Shown here: positions 49,994-58,054 of the stretch, in pieces
Layout: each line of letters opens with the position of its first letter
How positions within the stretch are numbered: position 1 is the first letter of the stretch
From: an uncultured Clostridia bacterium
Lineage (GTDB): Bacteria; Bacillota; Clostridia; Christensenellales; Aristaeellaceae
Assembly (NCBI GenBank): GCA_934663595.1
Contig: CAKUKM010000001.1
Location: 1 to 64,000, forward strand
DNA length: 64,000 nt
Direction: 5' to 3'
Notes under the pieces: model-generated
Databases searched by the model: none
The model's input: only the letters and a program-made list of their open reading frames with translations
What the model was told of the DNA's origin: nothing
Position numbers and translations under genes: made by a program

Positions 49994-51133
49994 ATGAAAA
50001 AGAGAAGATGGCGCGCAATGCCGGTGGTATTGATCGTGCTGGGACTGCTGCTTGCGATTCCCTCGGGCGTAAAGCTCGCAACCACGCGGGAAACGCTGGA
50101 ATACGCGCTTCCCGCACCGGATGGCGATGCGACGGACGCGATCGACGCGATGGTAAAGGCGCGCGACACGCTTTCCGAGCAGCTCGCCGACTGCGCGGAG
50201 ACGGTTGCGGCGAGCGCGATTTGCGAAACCAGTTCCGTTTCCGCCGGCGACAAAAGCGCGAGTGCGACGATTTACGGCGCGGGCGAGGGCTGGTTCGAGG
50301 TGTATCCCGCGTTTCTGAAAAGCGGGCGCAGAATCAGCGAAACGGAGCTCAAGGCGGGCGACACGGTCGCGATGCTGGATGAATCGCTCGCGTTTCAGCT
50401 CTTCGGCGAGGATTTGAACGAGGATTCCACCGTCGATATCGGCGGGGCGAGCTATCGCGTGGTCGGAACGTTTCAGCACGGGCGCAGCGTGGGCGAAACG
50501 GGTGAATATGCGGCGATCGTGCCGGTAAACGCCGCGAAGGCGGAGAAATGGACGACTTTGATGATCTCGGCCAAACCGATTCCGGAGTCCGGCGCGCGCA
50601 CGATGTTCGATTCCTCCGTGCCGACGGCATGGCGCGAGGGCAGCAGCAGCCTGAGCCTTGAAAAAGAGGCGATGCGGCGGCTGATTCTGCCGCGGATGCT
50701 GCTGTTTGTATTCGGCCTTACCGCAATTCTCGCGCTGCTCAGGCGCATGAACGGAGTTGCCGCGCGGAGAATCGCATGGTATCGCGACGCGATCCGGTGG
50801 AACTATTTTAAAAAGACGATTCCGCAGCTGCTCGCCGTGATCGGCATTTGCCTGGCGGGCTACGGCGCGATTCTCGCGCTGCTGAGCGCGCTGATGGCGT
50901 TCACGATTCAGCCGCTGTATGTGTTCACCGAATGGGTGCCGGACAATTTCGTGGCGTGGTCGTCGCTGAAAAAGGTGTTCTGGAGCCTCGCGAGCGAGCA
51001 TGCGGCGCTGGTTCGCGTGGGCACGCCCGGAATGCGCGCAATCGAGTTCGAGGGCGGCATTCTGCGCTGGGGTGTGATCAGCGCGATGACGGGCGCAATC
51101 CTGATGCGCGTGAAAAAACCGAAGAAGGCATAA
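49994..51133 (+). CDS. MacB-periplasmic-core-domain membrane protein
   Basis: A 379-residue protein with one N-terminal helix (about 9-28), an extracytoplasmic domain (30-235) and three hydrophobic segments in the last 145 residues. The extracytoplasmic part has the MacB core pattern: YPAFLKSGRRISETELKAGD, VAMLDESLAFQLFGED, VDIGGASYRVVGTFQHG. MacB/FtsX-type permeases have four helices and work with an ATPase of the LolD class. Neither a matching ATPase nor a fusion domain is present here. The C-terminal region has an unusual extra loop between the last helices. GGGAGGC precedes the ATG. It ends the train and is followed by the terminator at 51138. Confidence 0.75.
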   Translation: MKKRRWRAMPVVLIVLGLLLAIPSGVKLATTRETLEYALPAPDGDATDAIDAMVKARDTLSEQLADCAETVAASAICETSSVSAGDKSASATIYGAGEGWFEVYPAFLKSGRRISETELKAGDTVAMLDESLAFQLFGEDLNEDSTVDIGGASYRVVGTFQHGRSVGETGEYAAIVPVNAAKAEKWTTLMISAKPIPESGARTMFDSSVPTAWREGSSSLSLEKEAMRRLILPRMLLFVFGLTAILALLRRMNGVAARRIAWYRDAIRWNYFKKTIPQLLAVIGICLAGYGAILALLSALMAFTIQPLYVFTEWVPDNFVAWSSLKKVFWSLASEHAALVRVGTPGMRAIEFEGGILRWGVISAMTGAILMRVKKPKKA

Positions 51134-51137
51134 TCTC

Positions 51138-51171
51138 AATCGGCGTTGAAGCAATTTTGACGCCGATTTTT
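51138..51171 (+). terminator. Intrinsic terminator of the adaptor-ABC locus
   Basis: A perfect 9-bp stem (51138-51146 with 51160-51168) with a 13-nt loop, followed by TTTC. Confidence 0.75.
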
Positions 51172-51192
51172 CATTGCGCGATTCGCCTGCGC

Positions 51193-51222
51193 TTGATTTT
51201 TTTACGCGGAATATCTTATAAT
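51193..51222 (+). promoter_or_regulatory. Promoter of pfkA
   Basis: TTGATT (51193-51198), 18 bp, TATAAT (51217-51222). Confidence 0.75.
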
Positions 51223-51261
51223 CTGTATATCATTTTTTGAGGAATAAGGAGCATACTCGCT

Positions 51262-52329
51262 ATGAAGAGAATCGGCGTATTGACTTCCGGCGGAGACGCG
51301 CCGGGCATGAACGCGGCCATCCGTTCGGTGGTGCGCACGGCGCTGCATCATGAAATGAGCGTCGTTGGCTTTAAGCGCGGCTATAACGGCGTATTGATGC
51401 GCAATCAGGTGCAGACGGACGATTTTGAAATTCTGACCGCCCGCAGCGTGTCCGACAAGATTCATCGCGGCGGCACGTTCCTGCGCACCGCGCGCTGCAT
51501 GGACTTCTACAAAGAGGAAACGCGCCGGGAGGCCGTGGAAAATCTGGAAGCGCTCGGCATCGAGGGCCTCGTCTGCATCGGCGGCGACGGAACGTATAAG
51601 GGCGCGGAATCGCTGAATGCGCTGGGCCTGCCGACGATCGGCGTGCCGGGCACGATCGACAACGATCTGGCCTATACCGATTACACGATCGGCTTTGATA
51701 CGGCGCTGAATACCGCGTGCGAGTGCCTGAATAAGATTCGCGAAACCAGCGATTCCCACGAGCGCGCGAGCATGCTGACGGTCATGGGCCGGAATTGCGG
51801 CGATATCGCCCTGCACACGGCGCTGACCTGCGGCGCGGAAATCTGCATGATTCCGGAAGTAAAATGGGATATCGAGGAAGTGGCCGAGCGCGTCAAATGG
51901 GGCGTTATGCGCGGCAAGCGCAGCATGATTCTGGTCTTTGCCGAGGGCGCGCTGCAGTCGCTGACCACCGATCTGGAAAAGCTCTGCTCCGAAAGGGAAG
52001 AGCTGAAGGACATCGTCGTTCGCGGCAATGTCGTCAGCAGCGCGCAGATTGCGCTGATCATTGAAAAGCTGTCCGGCCATGACACGCGCTCGACCGTGCT
52101 CGGCTATATCCAGCGCGGCGGCAGTCCGTCGGCGCGCGATCGCCTGCTTGCGACCCAGTTCGGCGCGCGCGCGGTGGATCTGCTGGCGGAGGACAAGTCC
52201 GGCGTGGCCGTCGGCATTCGCGGAAACGATCTGATCGAGGTTCCGTTCGCGGATGTTCAGAAGGGCGAGCATGCGGCGGACAAGGGCCTTCTGGACCTGG
52301 TGGACATCATGTCCGTCATGACCCGCTAA
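51262..52329 (+). CDS. pfkA: ATP-dependent 6-phosphofructokinase
   Basis: Phosphorylates fructose-6-phosphate in glycolysis. The 355 residues contain the ATP site TSGGDAPGMNAAIRS and the catalytic loop PGTIDNDLAYTDYTIGFDTA with the catalytic Asp. The metal/nucleotide loop is GGDGTYKGA, whose Gly is the mark of ATP rather than pyrophosphate use. MGRNCGDIAL and the C-terminal YIQRGGSPSARDR are also present. It is about 35 residues longer than the classical bacterial enzyme, mainly at the C-terminus. AAGGAG precedes the ATG. The next gene starts at the base after its stop. Confidence 0.94.
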   Translation: MKRIGVLTSGGDAPGMNAAIRSVVRTALHHEMSVVGFKRGYNGVLMRNQVQTDDFEILTARSVSDKIHRGGTFLRTARCMDFYKEETRREAVENLEALGIEGLVCIGGDGTYKGAESLNALGLPTIGVPGTIDNDLAYTDYTIGFDTALNTACECLNKIRETSDSHERASMLTVMGRNCGDIALHTALTCGAEICMIPEVKWDIEEVAERVKWGVMRGKRSMILVFAEGALQSLTTDLEKLCSEREELKDIVVRGNVVSSAQIALIIEKLSGHDTRSTVLGYIQRGGSPSARDRLLATQFGARAVDLLAEDKSGVAVGIRGNDLIEVPFADVQKGEHAADKGLLDLVDIMSVMTR

Positions 52330-53652
52330 ATGGAACGGGTAAAAATTACCGGCGTAGGCTCCGGAATGCAGGGCGTGGGGCGGCTCGAAGAGGGCTGCGT
52401 CGCGTTCGTGCCCGGAGCGCTGCCCGGCGAAGAAGTGGAAATTGAAATCACCAGGCGCGCCCAGCGTTTCTGCGAGGCGCGCCTTCTTCGCGTGTGCGCG
52501 CCGTCACCTGAGCGGCGAACGCCCGATTGCCCGGCCTACGATTCCTGCGGCGGCTGTCAGGCCCGGCATATGACGTATGAAGAGACGCTTCGCCTGAAGC
52601 GGCAGCGCGTTTATGATGCGCTTTCCCGCCTCGGCGGCGCGGAAGAGCCCGAGGTGCGCGAAACGATCGGCTGCGAGCGCCCGGATCGCACGCGTAATAA
52701 GGCCGAATTCCCGATTGGAAAGGGCGCGGACGGCCGCGTCGTGATCGGCGCATATGCGGAGGGCAGCCGCAGAATCGTTCCGCTCAAGGATTGCCTGCTG
52801 CAGCGCGAGCCCGCGGCGCATGCGCTGCAATACTTTTCCGAGCATCTTTCCCAAATGCCGGGCGCGGGGCATTATACGCATCTGGTTACGCGCGTCAACC
52901 GCCGGGGCGAGCTGATGCTCACGCTCTGCGCGAGCGCGCCGGTGATCGATTCGGCGAAAAAGCTGCTTCCGGAGCTGCAAAGGGCGCTTCCGGAGATGGT
53001 TTCCTTTTATTTCCTACGGCAGAATCAGCGCCCGGCGCACGCGCTCGACGGCGCAATTGCGCATCTCTGGGGCGAAAAAACGCTGAATGAGACGCTGCTC
53101 GGCCTGCAATTTGCCATTTCTCCGCAATCGTTTTTCCAGATCAATCCCGAACAGACGGAAAGGCTGTATTCCTGCGCGCTGGAGGCGGCAAATCTCGCGC
53201 AGAATCCGAATGCGCGTGTGCTGGATGTGTATTGCGGCGCGGGGACGATTTCGCTGGCCGCTGCGAGGCTGTGCAAAAGTGTGACCGGCGTGGAAATCGT
53301 CGCGCCCGCAATTCGCGACGCGAAGGAAAACGCGCGCCGAAACGGGCTGGAATCGCGCGCACGGTTCCTCTGCGCCGACGCGGCAAAGGAGATTCCGCGC
53401 CTGATTTCCGCGGGCGAGCGCTTTGATTGCGCAATCGTGGACCCGCCGCGCAAGGGTGTGGATGAGCCGGCGCTGCGCGCGCTGCTCGCCGCGAAGCCCG
53501 ACCGAATCGCCTATGTCTCGTGCAATCCCGCAACGCTCGCGCGGGACGTAAAAATCCTGTCGGAGGGCTACCGGCTGGAATGGGCGCAGCCGGTCGATAT
53601 GTTCCCCTGGACGGAGCACGTCGAGACGGTGTGCCTTTTATCCAGAATCTAG
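52330..53652 (+). CDS. rlmD: 23S rRNA (uracil-5-)-methyltransferase, RumA/RlmD type
   Basis: A SAM-dependent enzyme that methylates a uracil of 23S rRNA. The 440 residues have an N-terminal TRAM domain (1-60) and four likely [4Fe-4S] cysteines (CPAYDSCGGCQARH plus Cys in LKDCLLQ). The Rossmann methyltransferase domain carries VLDVYCGAGTISLAA. The catalytic part has DPPRKGVDEPAL and SCNPATLARD with the nucleophilic Cys. It starts directly after the pfkA stop, so it is probably co-transcribed and translationally coupled. B. subtilis has a related dual-site enzyme (RlmCD); the exact uracil is not decidable. Confidence 0.92.
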   Translation: MERVKITGVGSGMQGVGRLEEGCVAFVPGALPGEEVEIEITRRAQRFCEARLLRVCAPSPERRTPDCPAYDSCGGCQARHMTYEETLRLKRQRVYDALSRLGGAEEPEVRETIGCERPDRTRNKAEFPIGKGADGRVVIGAYAEGSRRIVPLKDCLLQREPAAHALQYFSEHLSQMPGAGHYTHLVTRVNRRGELMLTLCASAPVIDSAKKLLPELQRALPEMVSFYFLRQNQRPAHALDGAIAHLWGEKTLNETLLGLQFAISPQSFFQINPEQTERLYSCALEAANLAQNPNARVLDVYCGAGTISLAAARLCKSVTGVEIVAPAIRDAKENARRNGLESRARFLCADAAKEIPRLISAGERFDCAIVDPPRKGVDEPALRALLAAKPDRIAYVSCNPATLARDVKILSEGYRLEWAQPVDMFPWTEHVETVCLLSRI

Positions 53653-53699
53653 GATTCAGCGCCGGGAATGCGGGGCATTCAGGGCGGACGGGAGGAAGT

Positions 53700-54422
53700 A
53701 TGGGAAGAATTGTGGCCATTGCCGGCGGCGATCTGTCGTCGACCCGGCCGTTGAATCAGCATGCGATTCAATTGAGCGGAAAGAGCAAACCGAATGTTCT
53801 CTTTATTGGAACGGCCAGCCACGACGCCGCGGGATATATTGAATCCATTGCCCGGGAATTTGCATTCCTCGGCTGCAATGTGAAGGCTCTTTGTCTGGCA
53901 AACGGCAACTGCGGCGATTGCGAAATGGAGACGCTTTTGGCGTGGGCAGACGTTATTTATGTCGGCGGCGGAGACACTGTTTTCATGATGCAAACGTGGA
54001 AGCGCTTCGGCTTGGACGAAAGGCTGAAAAGGATATACGCGCAGGACGCGGCGGTGTTAACCGGCCTCAGCGCGGGCGCAATTTGCTGGTTCCGCTGCGG
54101 GCATAGCGACAGCGGCGCTTTCCAGCGCGCGGAAAACTGGAATTATTGCTGGGCGGAGGGTATGCTGGATATCGTTCCTATAGCGTATTGCCCCCACTAC
54201 AACGAGGAAGGACGCGATACCTTTGACGCAATGCTGCGGCAAAAGGATGTGCCGGGCCTGGCAATGGAAAACGATACGGCATTTGTGAGCGACAATGGCG
54301 AGCAGTATTTTATCAGAAGCGCGCCGACCGCGAACGCGTATTTCATTCAATATAAGGACGGCTTGATGGAAAAGAAGGAAGTAACCTTCAGGCCGTTGGA
54401 CGCGCCGCTTGAGAAACGGTGA
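53700..54422 (+). CDS. Peptidase E (S51 family)
   Basis: A 240-residue serine peptidase of the aspartyl dipeptidase or cyanophycinase-like group. The nucleophile Ser lies in TGLSAGAICWF, after the IYVGGGDTVFMM strand. The conserved CPHYNEEGR gives the likely His and Glu. No signal peptide is present, so it acts in the cytoplasm. GGGAGGAAGT lies directly before the ATG at 53700. An open frame extending upstream into rlmD is a shadow. The next gene overlaps its end. Confidence 0.88.
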   Translation: MGRIVAIAGGDLSSTRPLNQHAIQLSGKSKPNVLFIGTASHDAAGYIESIAREFAFLGCNVKALCLANGNCGDCEMETLLAWADVIYVGGGDTVFMMQTWKRFGLDERLKRIYAQDAAVLTGLSAGAICWFRCGHSDSGAFQRAENWNYCWAEGMLDIVPIAYCPHYNEEGRDTFDAMLRQKDVPGLAMENDTAFVSDNGEQYFIRSAPTANAYFIQYKDGLMEKKEVTFRPLDAPLEKR

Positions 54423-54451
54423 ATGCCAAAAAGCGAAGGACGGTGCGGCGG

Positions 54452-54709
54452 ATGAACGAGGAACTGCTGGGCAAATGCGGCTTTTATTGCGGGGCCTGCC
54501 CGACCTGGTTAAAGGGCGGCTGCTGCGGGTGCGAGCGCGAGCACGCGGCGGGGGATTGCTTTACCCGCGATTGCGTAAAGGAAAAGCAGCTGGATTTCTG
54601 CGGGGCGTGCGCGGCCTTTCCCTGCGATGTGATTCTGAAGAAGCCGCGCTCCACCGTGCTCGACAAGGACTGGCTCGCGTGGAAGAAGAAAAGCGCGCAG
54701 AACCGATAG
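54452..54709 (+). CDS. DUF3795 Cys-rich protein
   Basis: An 85-residue protein with ten cysteines. The pattern GKCGFYCGACPTWLKGGCCGC near the start, and the later DCFTRDCV and FCGACAAFPCDV, match the DUF3795 family of unknown function. These probably bind metal or an Fe-S cluster. The ATG at 54452 is chosen, with AAGGA 12 nt upstream. A GTG at 54419 overlapping the previous stop is in frame and possible, and would add 11 residues. It is followed by a terminator. Confidence 0.85.
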   Translation: MNEELLGKCGFYCGACPTWLKGGCCGCEREHAAGDCFTRDCVKEKQLDFCGACAAFPCDVILKKPRSTVLDKDWLAWKKKSAQNR

Positions 54710-54711
54710 CA

Positions 54712-54750
54712 AAGCGCCGCCCTGTCCCATTTGGACGAAGCGGCGCTTTT
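54712..54750. terminator. Terminator between convergent genes
   Basis: A perfect 9-bp stem (54712-54720 with 54740-54748) with a 19-nt loop, ending in TTTT on the plus strand and TTTG on the minus strand. Confidence 0.7.
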
Positions 54751-54757
54751 GCCGCGC

Positions 54758-55450
54758 TTACAGCAGCAGCGCGCGGTTTGTGTCGTAAACGATCTCGTCG
54801 CGGAAGGCGAGCATTTTCAGCAGGCGCTCGAATTCGCCCCAGCCGTCGTGCGCGTCGAGCTCGTAGGAATGGCCCCAGATGTAGAGCAGCTGCGGCGATT
54901 CGGCGTTCATGGACAGAAACTGCTCCGCCAGCTCGAAACGGTTTTCGCTCAGGTGGTGAATCGTCGGGTTGAAGCGAAGGAGATTCTCCTGCGGATCAAA
55001 GCGATTTGTCGAGGTAATCGTGCGCGAATACAGAATGCGCGTGCGCGATTGGAGTATGCCGGCCACGCGATCGTCGTTGTTGATTCCGCCGCACGGATAC
55101 GCCATGCCGACCACCGGATAGCCCGCGAGGCGCGAGAGGTTTTTGCGATCCTCCTCGACCTGGCGCACGATCTCGTCCTCGCCGAGCTGCGTAAGATTCG
55201 GGTGCGTCAGCGTGTGAACGGCGATTTCGTGGCCGCGATAGAGCGTGCAGACCTCGTCGGGCAATACGCAGCTGTGGTCGACCGTTTCGCCGCGCACGGG
55301 GAGCGTGCCCTGCTTGCCGAACAGCTCGGAATTGAGGTTGAACGTCGCCTTCATGCCGTAGCGATTCAGCAGGGGAATCAATCGCCGGTCCTGCGCAACG
55401 CCGTCGTCGTAGCTGAAGGTGATTCCCTTCATTTTGCCGTGTAGATTCAT
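54758..55450 (-). CDS. Polysaccharide deacetylase family protein
   Basis: A 230-residue carbohydrate-esterase-4-like protein without a signal peptide. Its motifs are ITFSYDDGVAQD (catalytic base Asp and metal Asp), IAVHTLTHPNL (metal His pair), and YPCGGINNDD. The third motif differs from the usual RxPxG by the Cys. The end has LLYIWGHSYELD with a conserved His. Enzymes of this class remove N-acetyl groups from chitin-like or peptidoglycan sugars. Lack of export suggests a cytoplasmic oligosaccharide or metabolite as substrate. It lies 12 nt downstream of the GNAT gene on the same strand and is probably co-transcribed. Confidence 0.85.
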   Translation of the reverse strand: MNLHGKMKGITFSYDDGVAQDRRLIPLLNRYGMKATFNLNSELFGKQGTLPVRGETVDHSCVLPDEVCTLYRGHEIAVHTLTHPNLTQLGEDEIVRQVEEDRKNLSRLAGYPVVGMAYPCGGINNDDRVAGILQSRTRILYSRTITSTNRFDPQENLLRFNPTIHHLSENRFELAEQFLSMNAESPQLLYIWGHSYELDAHDGWGEFERLLKMLAFRDEIVYDTNRALLL

Positions 55451-55462
55451 ACTTTCCCTCCG

Positions 55463-56107
55463 TTATGGTTCGCTGCGGTCGAGAAACAGGCGCATCGTTT
55501 CCTCCGGCAGCACGCCTTTGAGCACGGCTATCGCGCCGGAATATTCATTGACGCGCGCCAAAACTGCGTGCGATTCGCGCACGGGGTGGAAGCCCATGCG
55601 CAAATACAGCCCGATTGCCTTGTGGCTCCAGGTCTGCGTGTCGAGATAGGTATCCGCGCCGGGATCCAGCTCGGCGATTCGCCGAATGGCCCATGCCACG
55701 ATCGCGCGCCCGATGCCCTTGCCCTGATGCGCCGGATCGGTGCAAATCCAGTGAACGCGCCCGAAACGCCGCCCGTCTTCCTCAAAGCGCCACGCCATGG
55801 AGGTCGCGACCGCGCTGCCGTCCGGCGCGATTACGAAGGACAGGCGCTTTCGGAGCGCGTCCTCGTCCTGCATGAACTGCTTCCTGAACGCGCTTTCGGC
55901 GGTCTGCTCGCAGGAGAATTCGTCGACGATCGTCGCGATGCGCGCCCAGTTCTTTTCGTCTCCGGGAAGATAGGTTCTGAACGCATAGCCCTCCGGAAGA
56001 ATCGGCTCCGGAACGCGCGCCATTTCGTCCGGGTGAATGACCATGACGATGCTCTTGCGCGGAAGCGAGCGATCCGCCGTGAGCACCGCGGGCCGACTGT
56101 AGATCAT
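55463..56107 (-). CDS. GNAT-family N-acetyltransferase
   Basis: A 214-residue acetyltransferase. The acetyl-CoA-binding motif is HWICTDPAHQGKGIGRAIVAW near residues 125-145, and the following AIGLYLRMGFHPVRE is the usual last segment. The N-terminal 35 residues extend beyond the core domain (EGYAFRTYLPGDEKNW marks the start of the fold). AAGGGGG lies 7 nt before the ATG at 56107. A start at 56137 lies before this site and is rejected. It is the first gene of the unit with the deacetylase. The substrate is unknown. Confidence 0.88.
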   Translation of the reverse strand: MIYSRPAVLTADRSLPRKSIVMVIHPDEMARVPEPILPEGYAFRTYLPGDEKNWARIATIVDEFSCEQTAESAFRKQFMQDEDALRKRLSFVIAPDGSAVATSMAWRFEEDGRRFGRVHWICTDPAHQGKGIGRAIVAWAIRRIAELDPGADTYLDTQTWSHKAIGLYLRMGFHPVRESHAVLARVNEYSGAIAVLKGVLPEETMRLFLDRSEP

Positions 56108-56142
56108 ACTTAACCCCCTTTTTCGATTGTTTTCCAAAACGC

Positions 56143-56172
56143 ATTATACCATTTCCGGCGCAAATCGCGCAA
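56143..56172 (-). promoter_or_regulatory. Promoter of the GNAT-deacetylase unit
   Basis: TTGCGC (56172-56167), 18 bp, TATAAT (56148-56143) on the minus strand. Confidence 0.65.
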
Positions 56173-56231
56173 TAGCAAAACGCGGCAATGCAGGTTTAAC
56201 CCAAGTTTTTCAACAAAATCTCGCCCAGGGC

Positions 56232-56260
56232 TTGAAATTTGGACGGGATCGTGATAAAAT
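56232..56260 (+). promoter_or_regulatory. Promoter of rpsT
   Basis: TTGAAA (56232-56237), 17 bp, TAAAAT (56255-56260). Confidence 0.75.
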
Positions 56261-56294
56261 ATCTGTTGTTAAATTGCGTAGGGAGGTGAAGATT

Positions 56295-56555
56295 TTGCCG
56301 AATATCAAATCTGCCGTTAAGCGCGTGAAGGTGACTCGCAAGAAGAACCTGCGCAACCGCATGATCAAGTCTGCGATGAAGACCAAGATCAAGAAGTTTG
56401 ATACCGCCGTTTCCGCGAAGCAGGCCGACGCCGCGCTTCTCAGCGCGACGCAGGGTGCGGTCGATAAGGCTGCCGCAAAGGGCGTTATTCATAAGAACGC
56501 TGCGAACCGCAAAAAGGCTCGTATGGCGAAGCGCCTGGCCAAGGCCGCAGAATAA
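56295..56555 (+). CDS. rpsT: 30S ribosomal protein S20
   Basis: An 86-residue, Lys/Ala-rich helical protein that binds 16S rRNA. The opening PNIKSAVKRVKVTRKKNLRN and the end KNAANRKKARMAKRLAK match S20. The start is TTG at 56295 with GGGAGGTG upstream, and no ATG is available. A weak start codon is also used for S20 in some other bacteria, where it allows feedback control. It has its own promoter and terminator. Confidence 0.95.
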   Translation: MPNIKSAVKRVKVTRKKNLRNRMIKSAMKTKIKKFDTAVSAKQADAALLSATQGAVDKAAAKGVIHKNAANRKKARMAKRLAKAAE

Positions 56556-56574
56556 GATCATCGAAATGCAAACG

Positions 56575-56607
56575 AAGGGGACGCGGACAGGCGTTCCTTT
56601 TGTTTTT
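56575..56607 (+). terminator. Intrinsic terminator of rpsT
   Basis: A 10-bp stem with G-U pairs (56575-56584 with 56591-56600) followed by TGTTTTT. Confidence 0.7.
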
Positions 56608-56618
56608 GGAGAATTGCG

Positions 56619-57938
56619 ATGGAAGATTTGTTTTCAATGAGCGCCAAATCGCTCGCGCCGCTCGCGGATCGAATGCGCCCGCGAACGCTGGATGAATTCG
56701 TGGGTCAGGAGCAGATCGTGGGCAAAAACAAGCTGCTGCGCCGCGCGATCGAGGCCGACCGGCTGACCAGCAGCATCTTCTGGGGCCCGCCCGGCTGCGG
56801 GAAAACCACGCTCGCCTCCGTAATTGCCGAAAGCACGCGCGCGGAATTCGTCAAGCTCAACGCCGTTACCAGCGGCGTGTCCGACGTGCGCGAGGTGCTG
56901 AAGGCGGCGGAGAACCGGCTGAAGCTGAACGGCCAGCCGACCTATCTGTTGCTGGACGAATGCCATCGCTGGTCGAAGGCGCAGTCGGACTCCATTCTCC
57001 CGGCGATCGAGCAGGGCGTGATTCGATTCATCGGCTCGACGACGGAGAACCCGATGATCGCCATGACCCCCGCGATCGTGAGCCGCTGCCGGCTGTTTCA
57101 TTTTGAGCCGCTGAAGCCGGGGGACGTTCGCCGCGCGCTCGAACGCGCGATTGCCGATCCGGAGCGCGGCTACGGCATGCAGGACGTCAAAATCGACGAA
57201 GCGGCGATGAATCATATCGTCTCCGTTGCAAACGGCGACGCGCGCAGCGCGCTGAACGCGCTCGAGCTCGCGGTGCTGACCACGCCGATGGAGGCCGACG
57301 GCTCGACGCACATCACGCTCGAGGTGGCCGAGGAATCGATTCAGAGCCGCGTAATGCAAATGGATGAATCGATGTTTTACGACATGCTCTCGGCGTTCTG
57401 CAAGTCGCTCCGCGGCTCGGACAGCGATGCGGCGCTGGCATGGTTCGCGCGGCTGAATTACGCGGGGATCGACCCGAGAATCATCGTGCGCCGCGTGATC
57501 GCGCATGCCAGCGAGGACGTGGGCCTGGCCAATCCAATGGCGATGCTGCAGGCCGTCGCCGCTGCGCAGGCGCTGGAAACGATCGGCATGCCGGAGGCGA
57601 AGCTGCCGATTTCGCAGGCGATCATCGCCGTGTGCGAAAGCCCGAAGTCCAATTCGGTGGTAATGGCGATCGATCGCGCGATGGCGGATGCGGAGAAGGG
57701 CGGCTTTCAGAGCGTGCCCGTTCATCTGCGCGACACGCATTACAAGGGCGCGGAGCAGCTCGGCTCCGGCGAGGGCTATCAATATCCGCACGAATTCCAC
57801 GGCCACTGGATTCCGCAGCAGTACGCGCCGCTCGAGGCGAAGGGCATGCCGTATTACGTGCCGAGCGAGCAGGGCTTCGAAACCGAGATCCGCAAAATCC
57901 GCGCGCAGCGCGACAAGCGGGATCCCGCGGACGTTTGA
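56619..57938 (+). CDS. rarA: Replication-associated recombination protein A (AAA+ ATPase)
   Basis: A 439-residue AAA+ ATPase of the RarA/MgsA/WRNIP1 family that acts at stalled replication forks. Opening PLADRMRPRTLDEFVGQEQI, Walker A WGPPGCGKTTLA, Walker B LLLDECHRWSK, sensor 1 GSTTENP and the arginine finger region SRCRLFHFEPL are all present. The C-terminal part has RRVIAHASEDVGLANPMA and the family end with HYKGAEQLGSGEGYQYPHEF. There is no good ribosome binding site directly before the ATG at 56619 (GGAG is 9 nt upstream). It is probably partly dependent on read-through of the rpsT terminator. Confidence 0.95.
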   Translation: MEDLFSMSAKSLAPLADRMRPRTLDEFVGQEQIVGKNKLLRRAIEADRLTSSIFWGPPGCGKTTLASVIAESTRAEFVKLNAVTSGVSDVREVLKAAENRLKLNGQPTYLLLDECHRWSKAQSDSILPAIEQGVIRFIGSTTENPMIAMTPAIVSRCRLFHFEPLKPGDVRRALERAIADPERGYGMQDVKIDEAAMNHIVSVANGDARSALNALELAVLTTPMEADGSTHITLEVAEESIQSRVMQMDESMFYDMLSAFCKSLRGSDSDAALAWFARLNYAGIDPRIIVRRVIAHASEDVGLANPMAMLQAVAAAQALETIGMPEAKLPISQAIIAVCESPKSNSVVMAIDRAMADAEKGGFQSVPVHLRDTHYKGAEQLGSGEGYQYPHEFHGHWIPQQYAPLEAKGMPYYVPSEQGFETEIRKIRAQRDKRDPADV

Positions 57939-57994
57939 AGCGCGTGTTCATTGGAAATTTACAACAAATCGCGTTGGATGACATGTTTTTGCCG

Positions 57995-58000
57995 TATAAT
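57995..58000 (+). promoter_or_regulatory. -10 box upstream of the VanW gene
   Basis: TATAAT. The best -35 (TTGGAT) is only 15 bp upstream, so the promoter is plausible but not perfect. Confidence 0.5.
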
Positions 58001-58054
58001 AAAGCTGGACATTCTCTGCGCAAACGCGCGTAAAATTTCATTCGGAGAGGAACG

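Noticed and set aside
47728..50253. Antisense open frame of 841 codons opposite the permease and adaptor genes
   Set aside because: It lies across three well-supported genes on the other strand and its composition is that of a complement of GC-rich coding DNA.
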